Position numbers and translations under genes: made by a program
Notes under the pieces: generated by a model
Databases searched by the model: none
What the model was told of the DNA's origin: nothing
What the model saw: the letters and a program-made list of their open reading frames with translations, nothing else
Assembly: GCA_017962125.1 (NCBI GenBank)
Contig: JAGCVZ010000010.1
Location: 1 to 64,000 of the forward strand
Reading direction: 5' to 3'
From: Alphaproteobacteria bacterium
GTDB taxonomy: Bacteria; Pseudomonadota; Alphaproteobacteria; Rs-D84
DNA: 64,000 nucleotides
In this document: positions 57,136 through 64,000 of the stretch, piece by piece
How the letters are laid out: every line of letters begins with the position of its first letter
How positions within the stretch are numbered: position 1 is the stretch's first letter

Positions 57136-59193
57136 TTACTTTACAACCAATTCTTTGCCGTGGGTTGTAATGTGAACGGTGTCGCCTTCGTTGATTGCAT
57201 CTGATAATATAAGGTCGGCAATTTTATCTTCGACCATTGATGTTATCAACCTTTTCAATGGGCGTGCACCAAACACCGGGTCATATCCGTTTTCGCCAAG
57301 CCATTTGATGGCTTCATCGGATACATCCAATTCAATGCGTCTTGCGGCAAGTCGCGCACGCAATCCACGCAGTTGTATCTTTACAATGTCCGCCATTACA
57401 TCTTTGCCCAGTTGATTAAAGAATATAATTTCATCGATTCGGTTGATGAATTCTGGACGGAAATGTTTGCGAACTGTATTCATATCGGGCAGGTTGCTGG
57501 TCATTATTATTATTGTGTTTGTAAAGTTCACAATGTGACCTTGACCATCGGTAAGGCGCCCGTCGTCCAGTATTTGCAAAAATACATTGAACACATCAGG
57601 ATGAGCCTTTTCTATTTCGTCAAACAATAACACTTGATATGGCCGACGACGAACAGATTCTGTTAGGACACCGCCTTGGTCATATCCAACATACTCCGGA
57701 GGCGCACCGATTAAACGCGCAACAGAATGCGGTTCCATATATTCACTCATATCAATTCTTGTCATTGCGGTATCATCGTTAAACAGGTATTCTGCCAATG
57801 CTTTTGCAACCTCGGTTTTGCCGACACCGGTTGGCCCAAGGAACATGAAACTGCCCGAAGGGCGACGTGGATCCGAAAGACCTGCGCGTGAACGACGAAT
57901 CGCACGCGACACAACCGAAAGCGCTTCGTCTTGACCGACAACACGTTTGCGTAATTCGTCTTCGATATTCAATAATTTCGATTGTTCTGCAACAGTCAAT
58001 CTTTCCGCCGGTACACCTGTCCATTTACTGACCACAGCCGCGATATGTTCAGGCAGAACTGTTTTGTATTCGCGTGATTCTGTGTTCATCTTTTTTATTT
58101 TCTCTTCCAATTCTGGAATTTTTCCATATTGCAATGCGGATGCTTTTTCATAGTCGCCGTTTCGCATCGCAGATGCGACTTCGGCTTTCGCCGCATCAAG
58201 TGCCGCCATTGCATCCGAAAGACCACGCATTTTTTCTTGCTCTGCGCGCCAAGCAGCAGTCATTTCTTCGGACTTTTTCGTTGTTTCCGCAATCAGTTTT
58301 TCCAAATCGGCAAGACGTTTTTTTGATTCTTCGTCTTTTTCTTTCTTTAACGCTTGTTGCTCGATTTTAAGTTGCATTAAATGACGGTCAACTTCGTCCA
58401 ATGCTTCGGGTTTTGATGCAACCTCTATACGAACACGCGCTGCGGCTTCGTCAATAAGGTCAATCGCCTTGTCGGGCAAGAAACGGTCTGTGATATACCG
58501 ATTCGATAAACGCACCGCTGCAACAAGTGCACTGTCTGAAATACGTACACCATGGTGACCTTCATATTTTTCTTTAAGACCGCGCAGGATAGAAATTGTG
58601 TCGTCAACCGTCGGTTCATCAATATAGACCGGTTGAAAACGTCGTGCAAGCGCCGGGTCTTTTTCAATGTATTGCCGATATTCATCCAATGTTGTTGCAC
58701 CCAGGCAATGTAATTCGCCACGCGCTAACATTGGTTTAATAAGGTTTCCGGCATCCATGCTGCCTTCGCCTTTGCCGGCACCAACAAGTGTGTGTAATTC
58801 ATCAATGAACAAAATGATGTTGCCATTTGCATCTTTGACGGCTTTTAAAATCGCTTTGAATCGTGCTTCAAATTGACCGCGGAACATCGCGCCAGCCATT
58901 AATGCACCCATATCCAGTGACAATAATTTCTTGTTCTGTAGGTTTTCTGGAATATCGCGAGAAATGATTCTTTCCGCAAGACCTTCTACAATTGCGGTTT
59001 TACCAACACCGGGGTTCCCGATAAGAACCGGGTTGTTTTTTGTGCGGCGGGACAAGACCTGAATCGTGCGCCGAATTTCTTCGTCACGACCAATCACTGG
59101 GTCTAATTTCCCTTCGGATGCAAGTTTCGTAAAATCTGTCGTATATTTTGCAATCGCCTGTTCTGGGGTTTCTTGCATTTCTTCTGGATTCAT
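57136..59193 (-). CDS. clpB: ClpB disaggregase without N-domain
   Basis: 685 aa; usual ClpB is about 860. AAAAGGAG precedes the ATG and the protein begins just before the first AAA+ module, so the N-terminal Clp-N domain is absent by design rather than cut. NBD1 has Walker A GNPGVGKT (about 59-66). A ClpB-type coiled-coil middle domain follows ([19 protein letters not shown].., [14 protein letters not shown]). NBD2 has GPTGVGKT (about 452-459) and [11 protein letters not shown]. The middle domain marks ClpB rather than ClpA/C. It rescues aggregated proteins with DnaK. A CTTGAAA box (complement 59246-59252) upstream could be a heat-shock -35. Confidence 0.93.
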   Translation of the reverse strand: MNPEEMQETPEQAIAKYTTDFTKLASEGKLDPVIGRDEEIRRTIQVLSRRTKNNPVLIGNPGVGKTAIVEGLAERIISRDIPENLQNKKLLSLDMGALMAGAMFRGQFEARFKAILKAVKDANGNIILFIDELHTLVGAGKGEGSMDAGNLIKPMLARGELHCLGATTLDEYRQYIEKDPALARRFQPVYIDEPTVDDTISILRGLKEKYEGHHGVRISDSALVAAVRLSNRYITDRFLPDKAIDLIDEAAARVRIEVASKPEALDEVDRHLMQLKIEQQALKKEKDEESKKRLADLEKLIAETTKKSEEMTAAWRAEQEKMRGLSDAMAALDAAKAEVASAMRNGDYEKASALQYGKIPELEEKIKKMNTESREYKTVLPEHIAAVVSKWTGVPAERLTVAEQSKLLNIEDELRKRVVGQDEALSVVSRAIRRSRAGLSDPRRPSGSFMFLGPTGVGKTEVAKALAEYLFNDDTAMTRIDMSEYMEPHSVARLIGAPPEYVGYDQGGVLTESVRRRPYQVLLFDEIEKAHPDVFNVFLQILDDGRLTDGQGHIVNFTNTIIIMTSNLPDMNTVRKHFRPEFINRIDEIIFFNQLGKDVMADIVKIQLRGLRARLAARRIELDVSDEAIKWLGENGYDPVFGARPLKRLITSMVEDKIADLILSDAINEGDTVHITTHGKELVVK

Positions 59194-59245
59194 TTTGTGA
59201 CTCCTTTTTATATCGTTGCCGTATATATAATTATCAAAATATCCT

Positions 59246-59252
59246 TTTCAAG
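59246..59252 (-). promoter_or_regulatory. Possible heat-shock (sigma32) -35 of clpB
   Basis: CTTGAAA on the minus strand, followed after about 14 nt by ATTATATAT rather than a clean CCCCAT. It is suggestive only. Confidence 0.3.
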
Positions 59253-59281
59253 CATATCGGAACAAAAACCGAAAAGATTAC

Positions 59282-59308
59282 TTGACTTTGCACGTTTTTT
59301 GTTATAAA
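59282..59308 (+). promoter_or_regulatory. Promoter of rpmB
   Basis: TTGACT (59282-59287) and TATAAA (59303-59308), with a short 15-bp spacer. Confidence 0.5.
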
Positions 59309-59336
59309 TTATTCCGGCAATTATAAAGGATTAGAT

Positions 59337-59708
59337 ATGCCACGTGTATGTAAAGTTACAGGTAAAAAAACAGAAGTTGGTATGAATGTTTCACATTCTG
59401 AACGTCACACAAAGCGCACGTTCTTGCCGAATCTGCATGTTTTAAAGTTCCATAGTGATATTTTGGGACGCGATTTTTCGTTACGTCTTTCTACTGCGGG
59501 TTTGCGGACGTTGACTAAACATGGGGGATTGGATGGCTATGTCATGGCAAAGCCAATTTCTCGTCTGACACCGGAAATGGCGGAAATTAAACGCGCGATT
59601 ATCAAGAAAAACGGCACACCGGCAAAACCGGCCAAGAAACCGGCACATAAGGTGAATCGTAGTGCGCGCTTGGTGAAAAAGGTTGCGGCAAAGAAAACCG
59701 CAAAATAA
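59337..59708 (+). CDS. rpmB: Ribosomal protein bL28 with basic C-terminal extension
   Basis: 123 aa, against about 70-100 in most bacteria. The bL28 core (MPRVCKVTGKKTEVGMNVSH, RTFLPNLHVLKF, SLRLSTAGLRTLTKHGGLDGYV) is followed by a Lys/Ala/Pro tail (KPAKKPAHKVNRS..KKVAAKKTAK). It is part of the 50S subunit. The tRNA-Leu gene begins 9 nt after the stop, so the two are co-transcribed. Confidence 0.95.
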   Translation: MPRVCKVTGKKTEVGMNVSHSERHTKRTFLPNLHVLKFHSDILGRDFSLRLSTAGLRTLTKHGGLDGYVMAKPISRLTPEMAEIKRAIIKKNGTPAKPAKKPAHKVNRSARLVKKVAAKKTAK

Positions 59709-59717
59709 AAGTCGTTT

Positions 59718-59802
59718 GGCCCTGTGGTGGAATTGGTAGACGCGCTTGACTCAAAATCAAGTTCCGCAAGGAGTGTCGGTTCAAGTCCGACCAGGGCCAC
59801 CA
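59718..59802 (+). tRNA. tRNA-Leu (anticodon CAA)
   Basis: 85 nt with a long variable arm (class II). Acceptor GGCCCTG pairs with CAGGGCC (59792-59798), then A and an encoded CCA. The anticodon stem CTTGA/TCAAG encloses CTCAAAA, giving CAA (Leu, UUG). It is in one transcript with rpmB. Confidence 0.96.
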
Positions 59803-59817
59803 CCAATTTTCGTTAAT

Positions 59818-59844
59818 AAAAAATCGCCGTTCGGCGATTTTTTG
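59818..59844 (+). terminator. Terminator of rpmB-tRNA-Leu
   Basis: AAATCGCCG (59821-59829) pairs with CGGCGATTT (59832-59840), flanked by A- and T-runs. Confidence 0.85.
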
Positions 59845-59937
59845 TTTAAAAAAATTGAGTGCCTCGCCGCAGCATTGGTCGCAACCAAAGAAATAAACTT
59901 CACACCTGTCGGCGGAGGCGGGCAGTGGTCATTGTTT

Positions 59938-59963
59938 AACCCGCATGTAACATGCGGGTTTTC
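59938..59963 (+). terminator. Second terminator hairpin
   Basis: AACCCGCATG (59938-59947) pairs with CATGCGGGTT (59951-59960). The 22 bp at 59924-59945 recur with one change at 60401-60422, on the other side of the small membrane gene. Confidence 0.65.
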
Positions 59964-60020
59964 CTTATGAAAAATTGTTTTTTTGTGATACAATCTTTCA
60001 TGTATAGAAAAGGATAAAAT

Positions 60021-60341
60021 ATGAAAAAATCAGTTAAAAATGAAAATTCAAAAAATATATGGCGGTGGGTTGCGTTGGCGCCGGTGGTTTGGCTTGCGTG
60101 GATTGTTACGGTTATGTTGTGTGCATATGTGGACGGTTTGTTTTTCTCGGCAGAATTGTGGGATGAATTGGGCGTATATCTTTTAATTTCTGATTTTGTT
60201 ATTTTGCCAAGTGTCGCTATATTTTTTGTGGCAAGGTGGATTGCGCCTAAGTATAAAAATATAACGGCTATTTCTGCGACTGTGTTAAGCGTTTTGTGGG
60301 GAATATATTTTCTTTATGGTTTAAGTCATATGGCGTATTGA
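60021..60341 (+). CDS. Small three-span membrane protein
   Basis: 106 aa. AAAAGGAT precedes the ATG. After a basic N-terminus (KKSVKNENSKNIWRW) three hydrophobic segments follow: VALAPVVWLAWIVTVMLCAYV, LGVYLLISDFVILPSVAIFFV and ITAISATVLSVLWGIYFLY. No family is recognised. Its extended -10 is TGA-TACAAT (59986-59994). It is flanked on both sides by similar terminator sequences and on the right by a copy of the DedA 3' end, so the gene may sit in a small rearranged segment. Confidence 0.65.
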   Translation: MKKSVKNENSKNIWRWVALAPVVWLAWIVTVMLCAYVDGLFFSAELWDELGVYLLISDFVILPSVAIFFVARWIAPKYKNITAISATVLSVLWGIYFLYGLSHMAY

Positions 60342-60348
60342 GATTCCC

Positions 60349-60408
60349 TTACAATATCAAAAATATTCCAATTCCGGCGATGATGATTGCGCCGATGGTT
60401 AGTGGCCA
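60349..60408 (-). pseudogene. Copy of the 3' end of the DedA-family gene
   Basis: Read on the minus strand it encodes WPLTIGAIIIAGIGIFLIL and a stop, the same C-terminus as the DedA-family gene at 61344-61916. A 35-bp core (60374-60408) is identical to 61375-61409. No upstream part of the gene is present, so it is a fragment. Confidence 0.75.
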
Positions 60409-60414
60409 TTGTTT

Positions 60415-60439
60415 AACCCGCACATAATGGGCGGGTTTT
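60415..60439. terminator. Terminator hairpin
   Basis: AACCCGC (60415-60421) pairs with GCGGGTT (60431-60437), then a short T-run; it stands between convergent genes. Confidence 0.6.
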
Positions 60440-60462
60440 AAAATTCAATCGTAGGAATAATG

Positions 60463-61293
60463 TTATTTTTGTTCCCTTGCATTATAATCCGACATCATTT
60501 TTTTCACCGCGGTGGGCAAATCGGTTCTTATCACTTCTGGGGTTATATATGCATTTGCGAACGAATCTTTGAAATCTTCGCGGACGGGTCTTTGTATGAA
60601 TTCATAACAAATCAGGTCAACTATGCGTTCTTTTAAATCTTGGGGAACGCCATATTCACGAATAATCGGGATTTCTATAAGTGTGTGCACAAATTCATGA
60701 AATACCAGACTAAATATTTTTTCTTTATCATCAAAAGGATTTTCCGCGCTAAAAGACGGGTTGTTCACACCAAAAACTATTAGTGCCGGTTCTTCGGTTT
60801 CTGGATTATAATAACTGCTGTAATCCGGGGAATATAGTATATTTAATTTTTCAGGCAACCGCGTATTCCATGACGACAAAAGTGGCACAAGATATTCATT
60901 GGTTTTTTGTTCCAACGTCGGTATCACATACTGCTGAAACACGTCATCCAAACGCAGTAAAGCATTGGCATCATACAATTCGTTCATGAAAATATTGCGA
61001 TAATGTTCGATATCTTTATCTGTTAATTGTTCCTTGTTGAACATTTCTTCCATGTCTTTATTGCCGGGCACCGGAATAAATGTATCTGGTTTGTGATAGA
61101 ATTGTTTTAGGTGCGTGTGATACATTGTATGATTATTTGAAATCATATCCCAGGATTCTTCTGCATCTAGGGGTCGTATGGTTATTTCCATAACGTCGTT
61201 TTCTGTTTTTAAGATGTGTTTACTGGTATTCGTATCAACATTATCGCATGCGGTTAAACACAGCGCGCCGAGCAGAGCAATTGTTTTTTTCAT
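60463..61293 (-). CDS. Lipoprotein with HExxH motif (putative zinc metallopeptidase)
   Basis: 276 aa from the ATG at 61293 (AAAGGGAATC upstream). Signal peptide with lipobox (CLTAC), so it is a lipoprotein. Near residue 190 is SLVFHEFVHTLIEIP, an HExxH motif, with downstream acidic residues (IVDLICYEFIQ) for a third ligand. The rest is Asp/Glu-rich and helical. The pattern suggests a periplasm-facing zinc peptidase of unknown family. It is next to the DedA-family gene in the same direction. Confidence 0.7.
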   Translation of the reverse strand: MKKTIALLGALCLTACDNVDTNTSKHILKTENDVMEITIRPLDAEESWDMISNNHTMYHTHLKQFYHKPDTFIPVPGNKDMEEMFNKEQLTDKDIEHYRNIFMNELYDANALLRLDDVFQQYVIPTLEQKTNEYLVPLLSSWNTRLPEKLNILYSPDYSSYYNPETEEPALIVFGVNNPSFSAENPFDDKEKIFSLVFHEFVHTLIEIPIIREYGVPQDLKERIVDLICYEFIQRPVREDFKDSFANAYITPEVIRTDLPTAVKKMMSDYNAREQK

Positions 61294-61343
61294 TTTGATT
61301 CCCTTTTGTTTCACAGGGTGATTTTATCATATGTTTTCAATAA

Positions 61344-61916
61344 TTACAAAGCGAACATTAGTAAAATCCCGATGCCGGCGATGATGATTGCGCCGATGGT
61401 TAGTGGCCAAAAGAATTTTTTTACTATCGCGTTCGCGCGTTCTTGAAATCGCCAGAGCAGGTAGCCAACGATTGCAAAGCGCCCCGTACGCAAGATTGCA
61501 GATAGCCCCAGAAATAAAATCGCTGGAAATCCCATAAAGCCCGCGCATATTGCCATAAGTTTATATGGAACCGGGGTTACCGCACTAAGGAATATGATTA
61601 GAACGCCATGTTCGATAAATAAACTTTGCGCAAGTTCGAATTTTTCCATACTTGCGAAATTATTGATAAGCCATACGCCAACCGAATCGAACAGCCACAT
61701 TCCAATGCAATACGCGATAATTCCGCCGACAATTGACCCAAGTGATGCGGCCAAAACGACCGGAACGGCGCGTTTTTTATTTGCGATAATTGGTGGGGTC
61801 ATAAAGACTTCGGGGGGAATAAACAAAAACACCGATTCACATACAGTTAAAATGAAAACAATCCATGTATATGCTTTGGTTTCCGCGCGTGATAACAAGT
61901 ATTCAGAAAATTTCAT
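61344..61916 (-). CDS. DedA/VTT-family membrane protein (YqaA-like)
   Basis: 190 aa. About five hydrophobic segments with family-like motifs: ESVFLFIPPEVFMTPPIIAN, ASLGSIVGGIIAYCIGM, the VTPVPYKLMAICAGF loop, and RFAIVGYLLWRF. DedA-family proteins are linked to membrane lipid (undecaprenyl or phospholipid) transport and proton-dependent envelope homeostasis. The 3' end is duplicated 1 kb away at 60349-60408. Confidence 0.88.
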   Translation of the reverse strand: MKFSEYLLSRAETKAYTWIVFILTVCESVFLFIPPEVFMTPPIIANKKRAVPVVLAASLGSIVGGIIAYCIGMWLFDSVGVWLINNFASMEKFELAQSLFIEHGVLIIFLSAVTPVPYKLMAICAGFMGFPAILFLGLSAILRTGRFAIVGYLLWRFQERANAIVKKFFWPLTIGAIIIAGIGILLMFAL

Positions 61917-61981
61917 AATTTTATCCCCAATATAAAAAATTTTTCTTGATTATAGTTGAATATCTTATACCTTAGAATACA

Positions 61982-62362
61982 ATGATAGCAATGGATTCGT
62001 CAATGCCAAAAAAACATACTGATTCAAATAGGAACGAGCGCGTCGCCGCCAAGGTACAAACCATTGTGGCGGAAATTTTGCGTAAAGATTATGCCGATGA
62101 CCCGATAATTTCCAAGGTGTCGCTGGTTGGGGCTGATGGACGTGGTGGGTTGCAGTTCGTGCGGCTGTTCTTTCATTGTCCGATTGATGATATTGATGCG
62201 GCAAAGCGTGCATTGGACATAGAAACGCGGACGATTCGTTTCAAAATGGGGCAACAGATTGACCAGAAATATGTCCCACAGATACGGTTCACTTATGATG
62301 ATACGTTAGAGAGGGCAGAGAGGATAGAAGAACTTTTGGAGAGAGTAAGCAAAGAAAAATGA
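61982..62362 (+). CDS. rbfA: RbfA, 30S ribosome-binding factor
   Basis: 126 aa. The KH-type fold with the RbfA pattern ([63 protein letters not shown]). It matures 16S rRNA ends in the 30S subunit. Three in-frame ATGs occur at 61982, 61991 and 62003; none has a good ribosome site, so the start is uncertain. The stop overlaps lepA (ATGA). Confidence 0.9.
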   Translation: MIAMDSSMPKKHTDSNRNERVAAKVQTIVAEILRKDYADDPIISKVSLVGADGRGGLQFVRLFFHCPIDDIDAAKRALDIETRTIRFKMGQQIDQKYVPQIRFTYDDTLERAERIEELLERVSKEK

Positions 62363-64000
62363 AGCAGGAAAATATACGAAATTTTTCAATTGTTGCGCAT
62401 ATCGATCATGGAAAATCGACTCTGTCGGATAGGCTTATTGAAATGACAGGTGGGTTGGAATCGCGCGAAATGAAGGCTCAGGTTTTGGATTCTATGGATA
62501 TAGAGCGCGAACGCGGAATTACAATAAAAGCCCAGACGGTGCGGTTGAACTATCGGGCCAAAGATGGCCAGGTTTATCAGTTGAATTTGATGGATACGCC
62601 GGGACATGTCGATTTTTCTTATGAGGTATCGCGGTCACTCGCGGCGTGTGAAGGCGCGCTGATACTGGTGGATGCGACCCAAGGAGTCCAGGCGCAGACG
62701 CTTGCGAACGCATATCTCGCATTGGATAATGATTTAGAAATGTTGCCGGTGTTGAACAAGATTGATTTGCCATCAAGTGATGTTGATGCGGTGCGTGCGC
62801 AAATTTCTGATGTAATTGGACTTGATGCGGCGGATGCGATTGCGGTTTCGGGCAAGACTGGTGCAGGTGTGCCGGAACTGTTGGAAGAAATTGTGCATAA
62901 ATTGCCGGCCCCAAGTGGTGATGAAAATGCGCCAACGCGTGCGTTGTTGGTGGATTCGTGGTATGATTCTTACCTTGGGGTTGTTGTGTTGGTGCGCGTT
63001 GTGGACGGTACCTTGTGGCGTGGGCAAAAGATAAAGTTTATCGCGACAGGTGCTGAATACACAGTGGAAAAAATTGGATACTTTACTCCCAAGATGGTAA
63101 ATGTCGATTCGCTTTCTACTGGTGAAATTGGGTTTATTATCACAGGTATGAAGACTATTCATGATTGCAAGGTTGGCGATACGATTGCGGATGCGCGCGC
63201 CGATGTTGATGTGTTACCAGGGTTCAAACCGTCGGTGCCGGTGGTGTTTTCTTCGTTCTTTCCGGTGGAATCGGACGATTATCCAACGTTGCGCGAAAGT
63301 GCGGAAAAATTGGCATTGAATGATGCGTCATTTGTGTTTACAACTGAAAAATCTTCGGCGTTGGGTTTCGGACTTCGCTGTGGATTTTTGGGTTTGTTGC
63401 ATATGGAAATAATTAGTGAAAGACTCAATCGCGAATTTAATCTTTCATTGATAAATACTGTCCCCAGCGTGTTGTATAAAATTCATATGCGTAATGGCGA
63501 AGTTGTTGATTTGGAAAATCCTGCCGATATGCCTGACATTACAAAGATAGAATATATTGAAGAACCATGGGTGCGTGCGACAATAATGATGCCTGATAAA
63601 TATATGGGTGGAATTATGCAACTTTGTGCCGACCGGCGCGGTGTCCAAGAAAATATATCCTATGTCGGTAATCGTGCGGTGTTGGTGTATCAACTGCCAT
63701 TAGCGGAAATTGTATTTGATTTTTATGATCGTGTTAAATCAATTTCTTCGGGTTATGCGTCGTTTGATTATGCGGTGAACGGGTATCGGCAATCTGATTT
63801 GGTAAAGGTTTCAATTCTTGTGAACGAAGAAAATGTTGAACCGCTGTCATTCATGTGTCATCGTTCCAGCGCAGAAAAGCGGGGCAGGGCGATTGTGGAA
63901 AAATTAAAAGACCTGATTCCGCGGCATCAGTTTAAAATACCATTGCAGGCGGCGATTGGGGGCAAGATTATTGCGCGTGAAACGATTGCGGCGTATCGCA
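62359..64000 (+). CDS. lepA: LepA/EF-4 translation GTPase (3' end outside the window)
   Basis: At least 547 aa, still open at the window edge. The ATG overlaps the rbfA stop. The GTP-binding motifs are intact: AHIDHGKST (G1), ERGIT (G2), MDTPGH (G3), NKID (G4) and SGKTG (G5). EF-4-specific parts follow ([67 protein letters not shown]). LepA acts in ribosome biogenesis and back-translocation. Its coupling with rbfA fits a ribosome-maturation unit. Confidence 0.97.
   Translation, partial: MKQENIRNFSIVAHIDHGKSTLSDRLIEMTGGLESREMKAQVLDSMDIERERGITIKAQTVRLNYRAKDGQVYQLNLMDTPGHVDFSYEVSRSLAACEGALILVDATQGVQAQTLANAYLALDNDLEMLPVLNKIDLPSSDVDAVRAQISDVIGLDAADAIAVSGKTGAGVPELLEEIVHKLPAPSGDENAPTRALLVDSWYDSYLGVVVLVRVVDGTLWRGQKIKFIATGAEYTVEKIGYFTPKMVNVDSLSTGEIGFIITGMKTIHDCKVGDTIADARADVDVLPGFKPSVPVVFSSFFPVESDDYPTLRESAEKLALNDASFVFTTEKSSALGFGLRCGFLGLLHMEIISERLNREFNLSLINTVPSVLYKIHMRNGEVVDLENPADMPDITKIEYIEEPWVRATIMMPDKYMGGIMQLCADRRGVQENISYVGNRAVLVYQLPLAEIVFDFYDRVKSISSGYASFDYAVNGYRQSDLVKVSILVNEENVEPLSFMCHRSSAEKRGRAIVEKLKDLIPRHQFKIPLQAAIGGKIIARETIAAYR

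Noticed and set aside
1-64000. CRISPR arrays, insertion sequences, prophage
   Set aside because: No regularly spaced direct repeats, no transposase or integrase, and no phage structural genes were seen.

Overview
The window is from an AT-leaning, compact bacterial chromosome that looks alphaproteobacterial. The basis is a GatCAB-type indirect tRNA amidation operon, a SufB/SufC pair, AsmA, TolB, secreted beta-barrels, a type IVb-like prepilin, and a set of short housekeeping proteins (UvrC of 472 aa, DnaA of 424 aa, ClpB without its N-domain). The many Cys-bearing secreted proteins with glycine zippers and the prepilin with an SMIEMLGVLAI core resemble reduced, uncultured gut Alphaproteobacteria. 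That placement is an inference and no marker search was possible.

Layout. 1-7.6 kb: secreted and envelope genes, tRNA-Lys, a phosphotransferase-like gene and an autotransporter-like barrel. 7.5-15.6 kb: one long leftward unit from gatC through four unknown genes, gatA, gatB and two further unknown genes to miaB, with tRNA-Phe on the opposite strand between gatA and gatB. 15.7-18.2 kb: ruvX, then a long structured leader and two related surface proteins. 18.2-21.9 kb: a leftward membrane protein-sufB-sufC-AI-2E-family operon. 22-24.7 kb: TcpQ-like and PilN-like secretin genes. 25-36.5 kb: rpsT, plsY, dprA, dnaA, an OmpA-like protein, parE, dnaJ, pgsA, uvrC. 36.5-41.3 kb: prepilin, RluC/D-type synthase, AsmA, dnaN. 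41.4-47.3 kb: secreted proteins, including an operon of a glycine-zipper protein and a large HExxH protein. 47.4-51 kb: efp, a frameshifted HExxGH protein, a small HTH gene with a long structured leader, class II aldolase. 51-55.2 kb: small envelope proteins, a ribbon-helix-helix/unknown gene pair with a clear operator, tolB, a secreted nuclease. 55.2-64 kb: a repeat surface protein, a hairpin and repeat array, clpB, rpmB, tRNA-Leu, a DedA-family gene and a copy of its 3' end, rbfA and lepA (cut by the window edge).

The most interesting signal is a pair of homologous 5' leaders (about 16215-16435 on + and 49688-49867 on -). Each has its own sigma70-like promoter. Each has three mutually exclusive segments (CTCCA.., GGTTGGAGG, CCTCCAACC), and the third overlaps an intrinsic terminator just before the ribosome binding site. 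Shared primary motifs sit between them, and three pairings keep complementarity while the bases differ. This is the logic of a transcription attenuator or riboswitch, and I do not recognise the class. One copy leads a surface-protein operon and the other a small DNA-binding protein.

A second theme is regulation by leaderless transcripts: seven genes have a -10 hexamer ending 6-8 nt before the ATG and no Shine-Dalgarno. A third is the insertion of six unknown, partly paralogous genes into the gatC-gatA-gatB-miaB unit.
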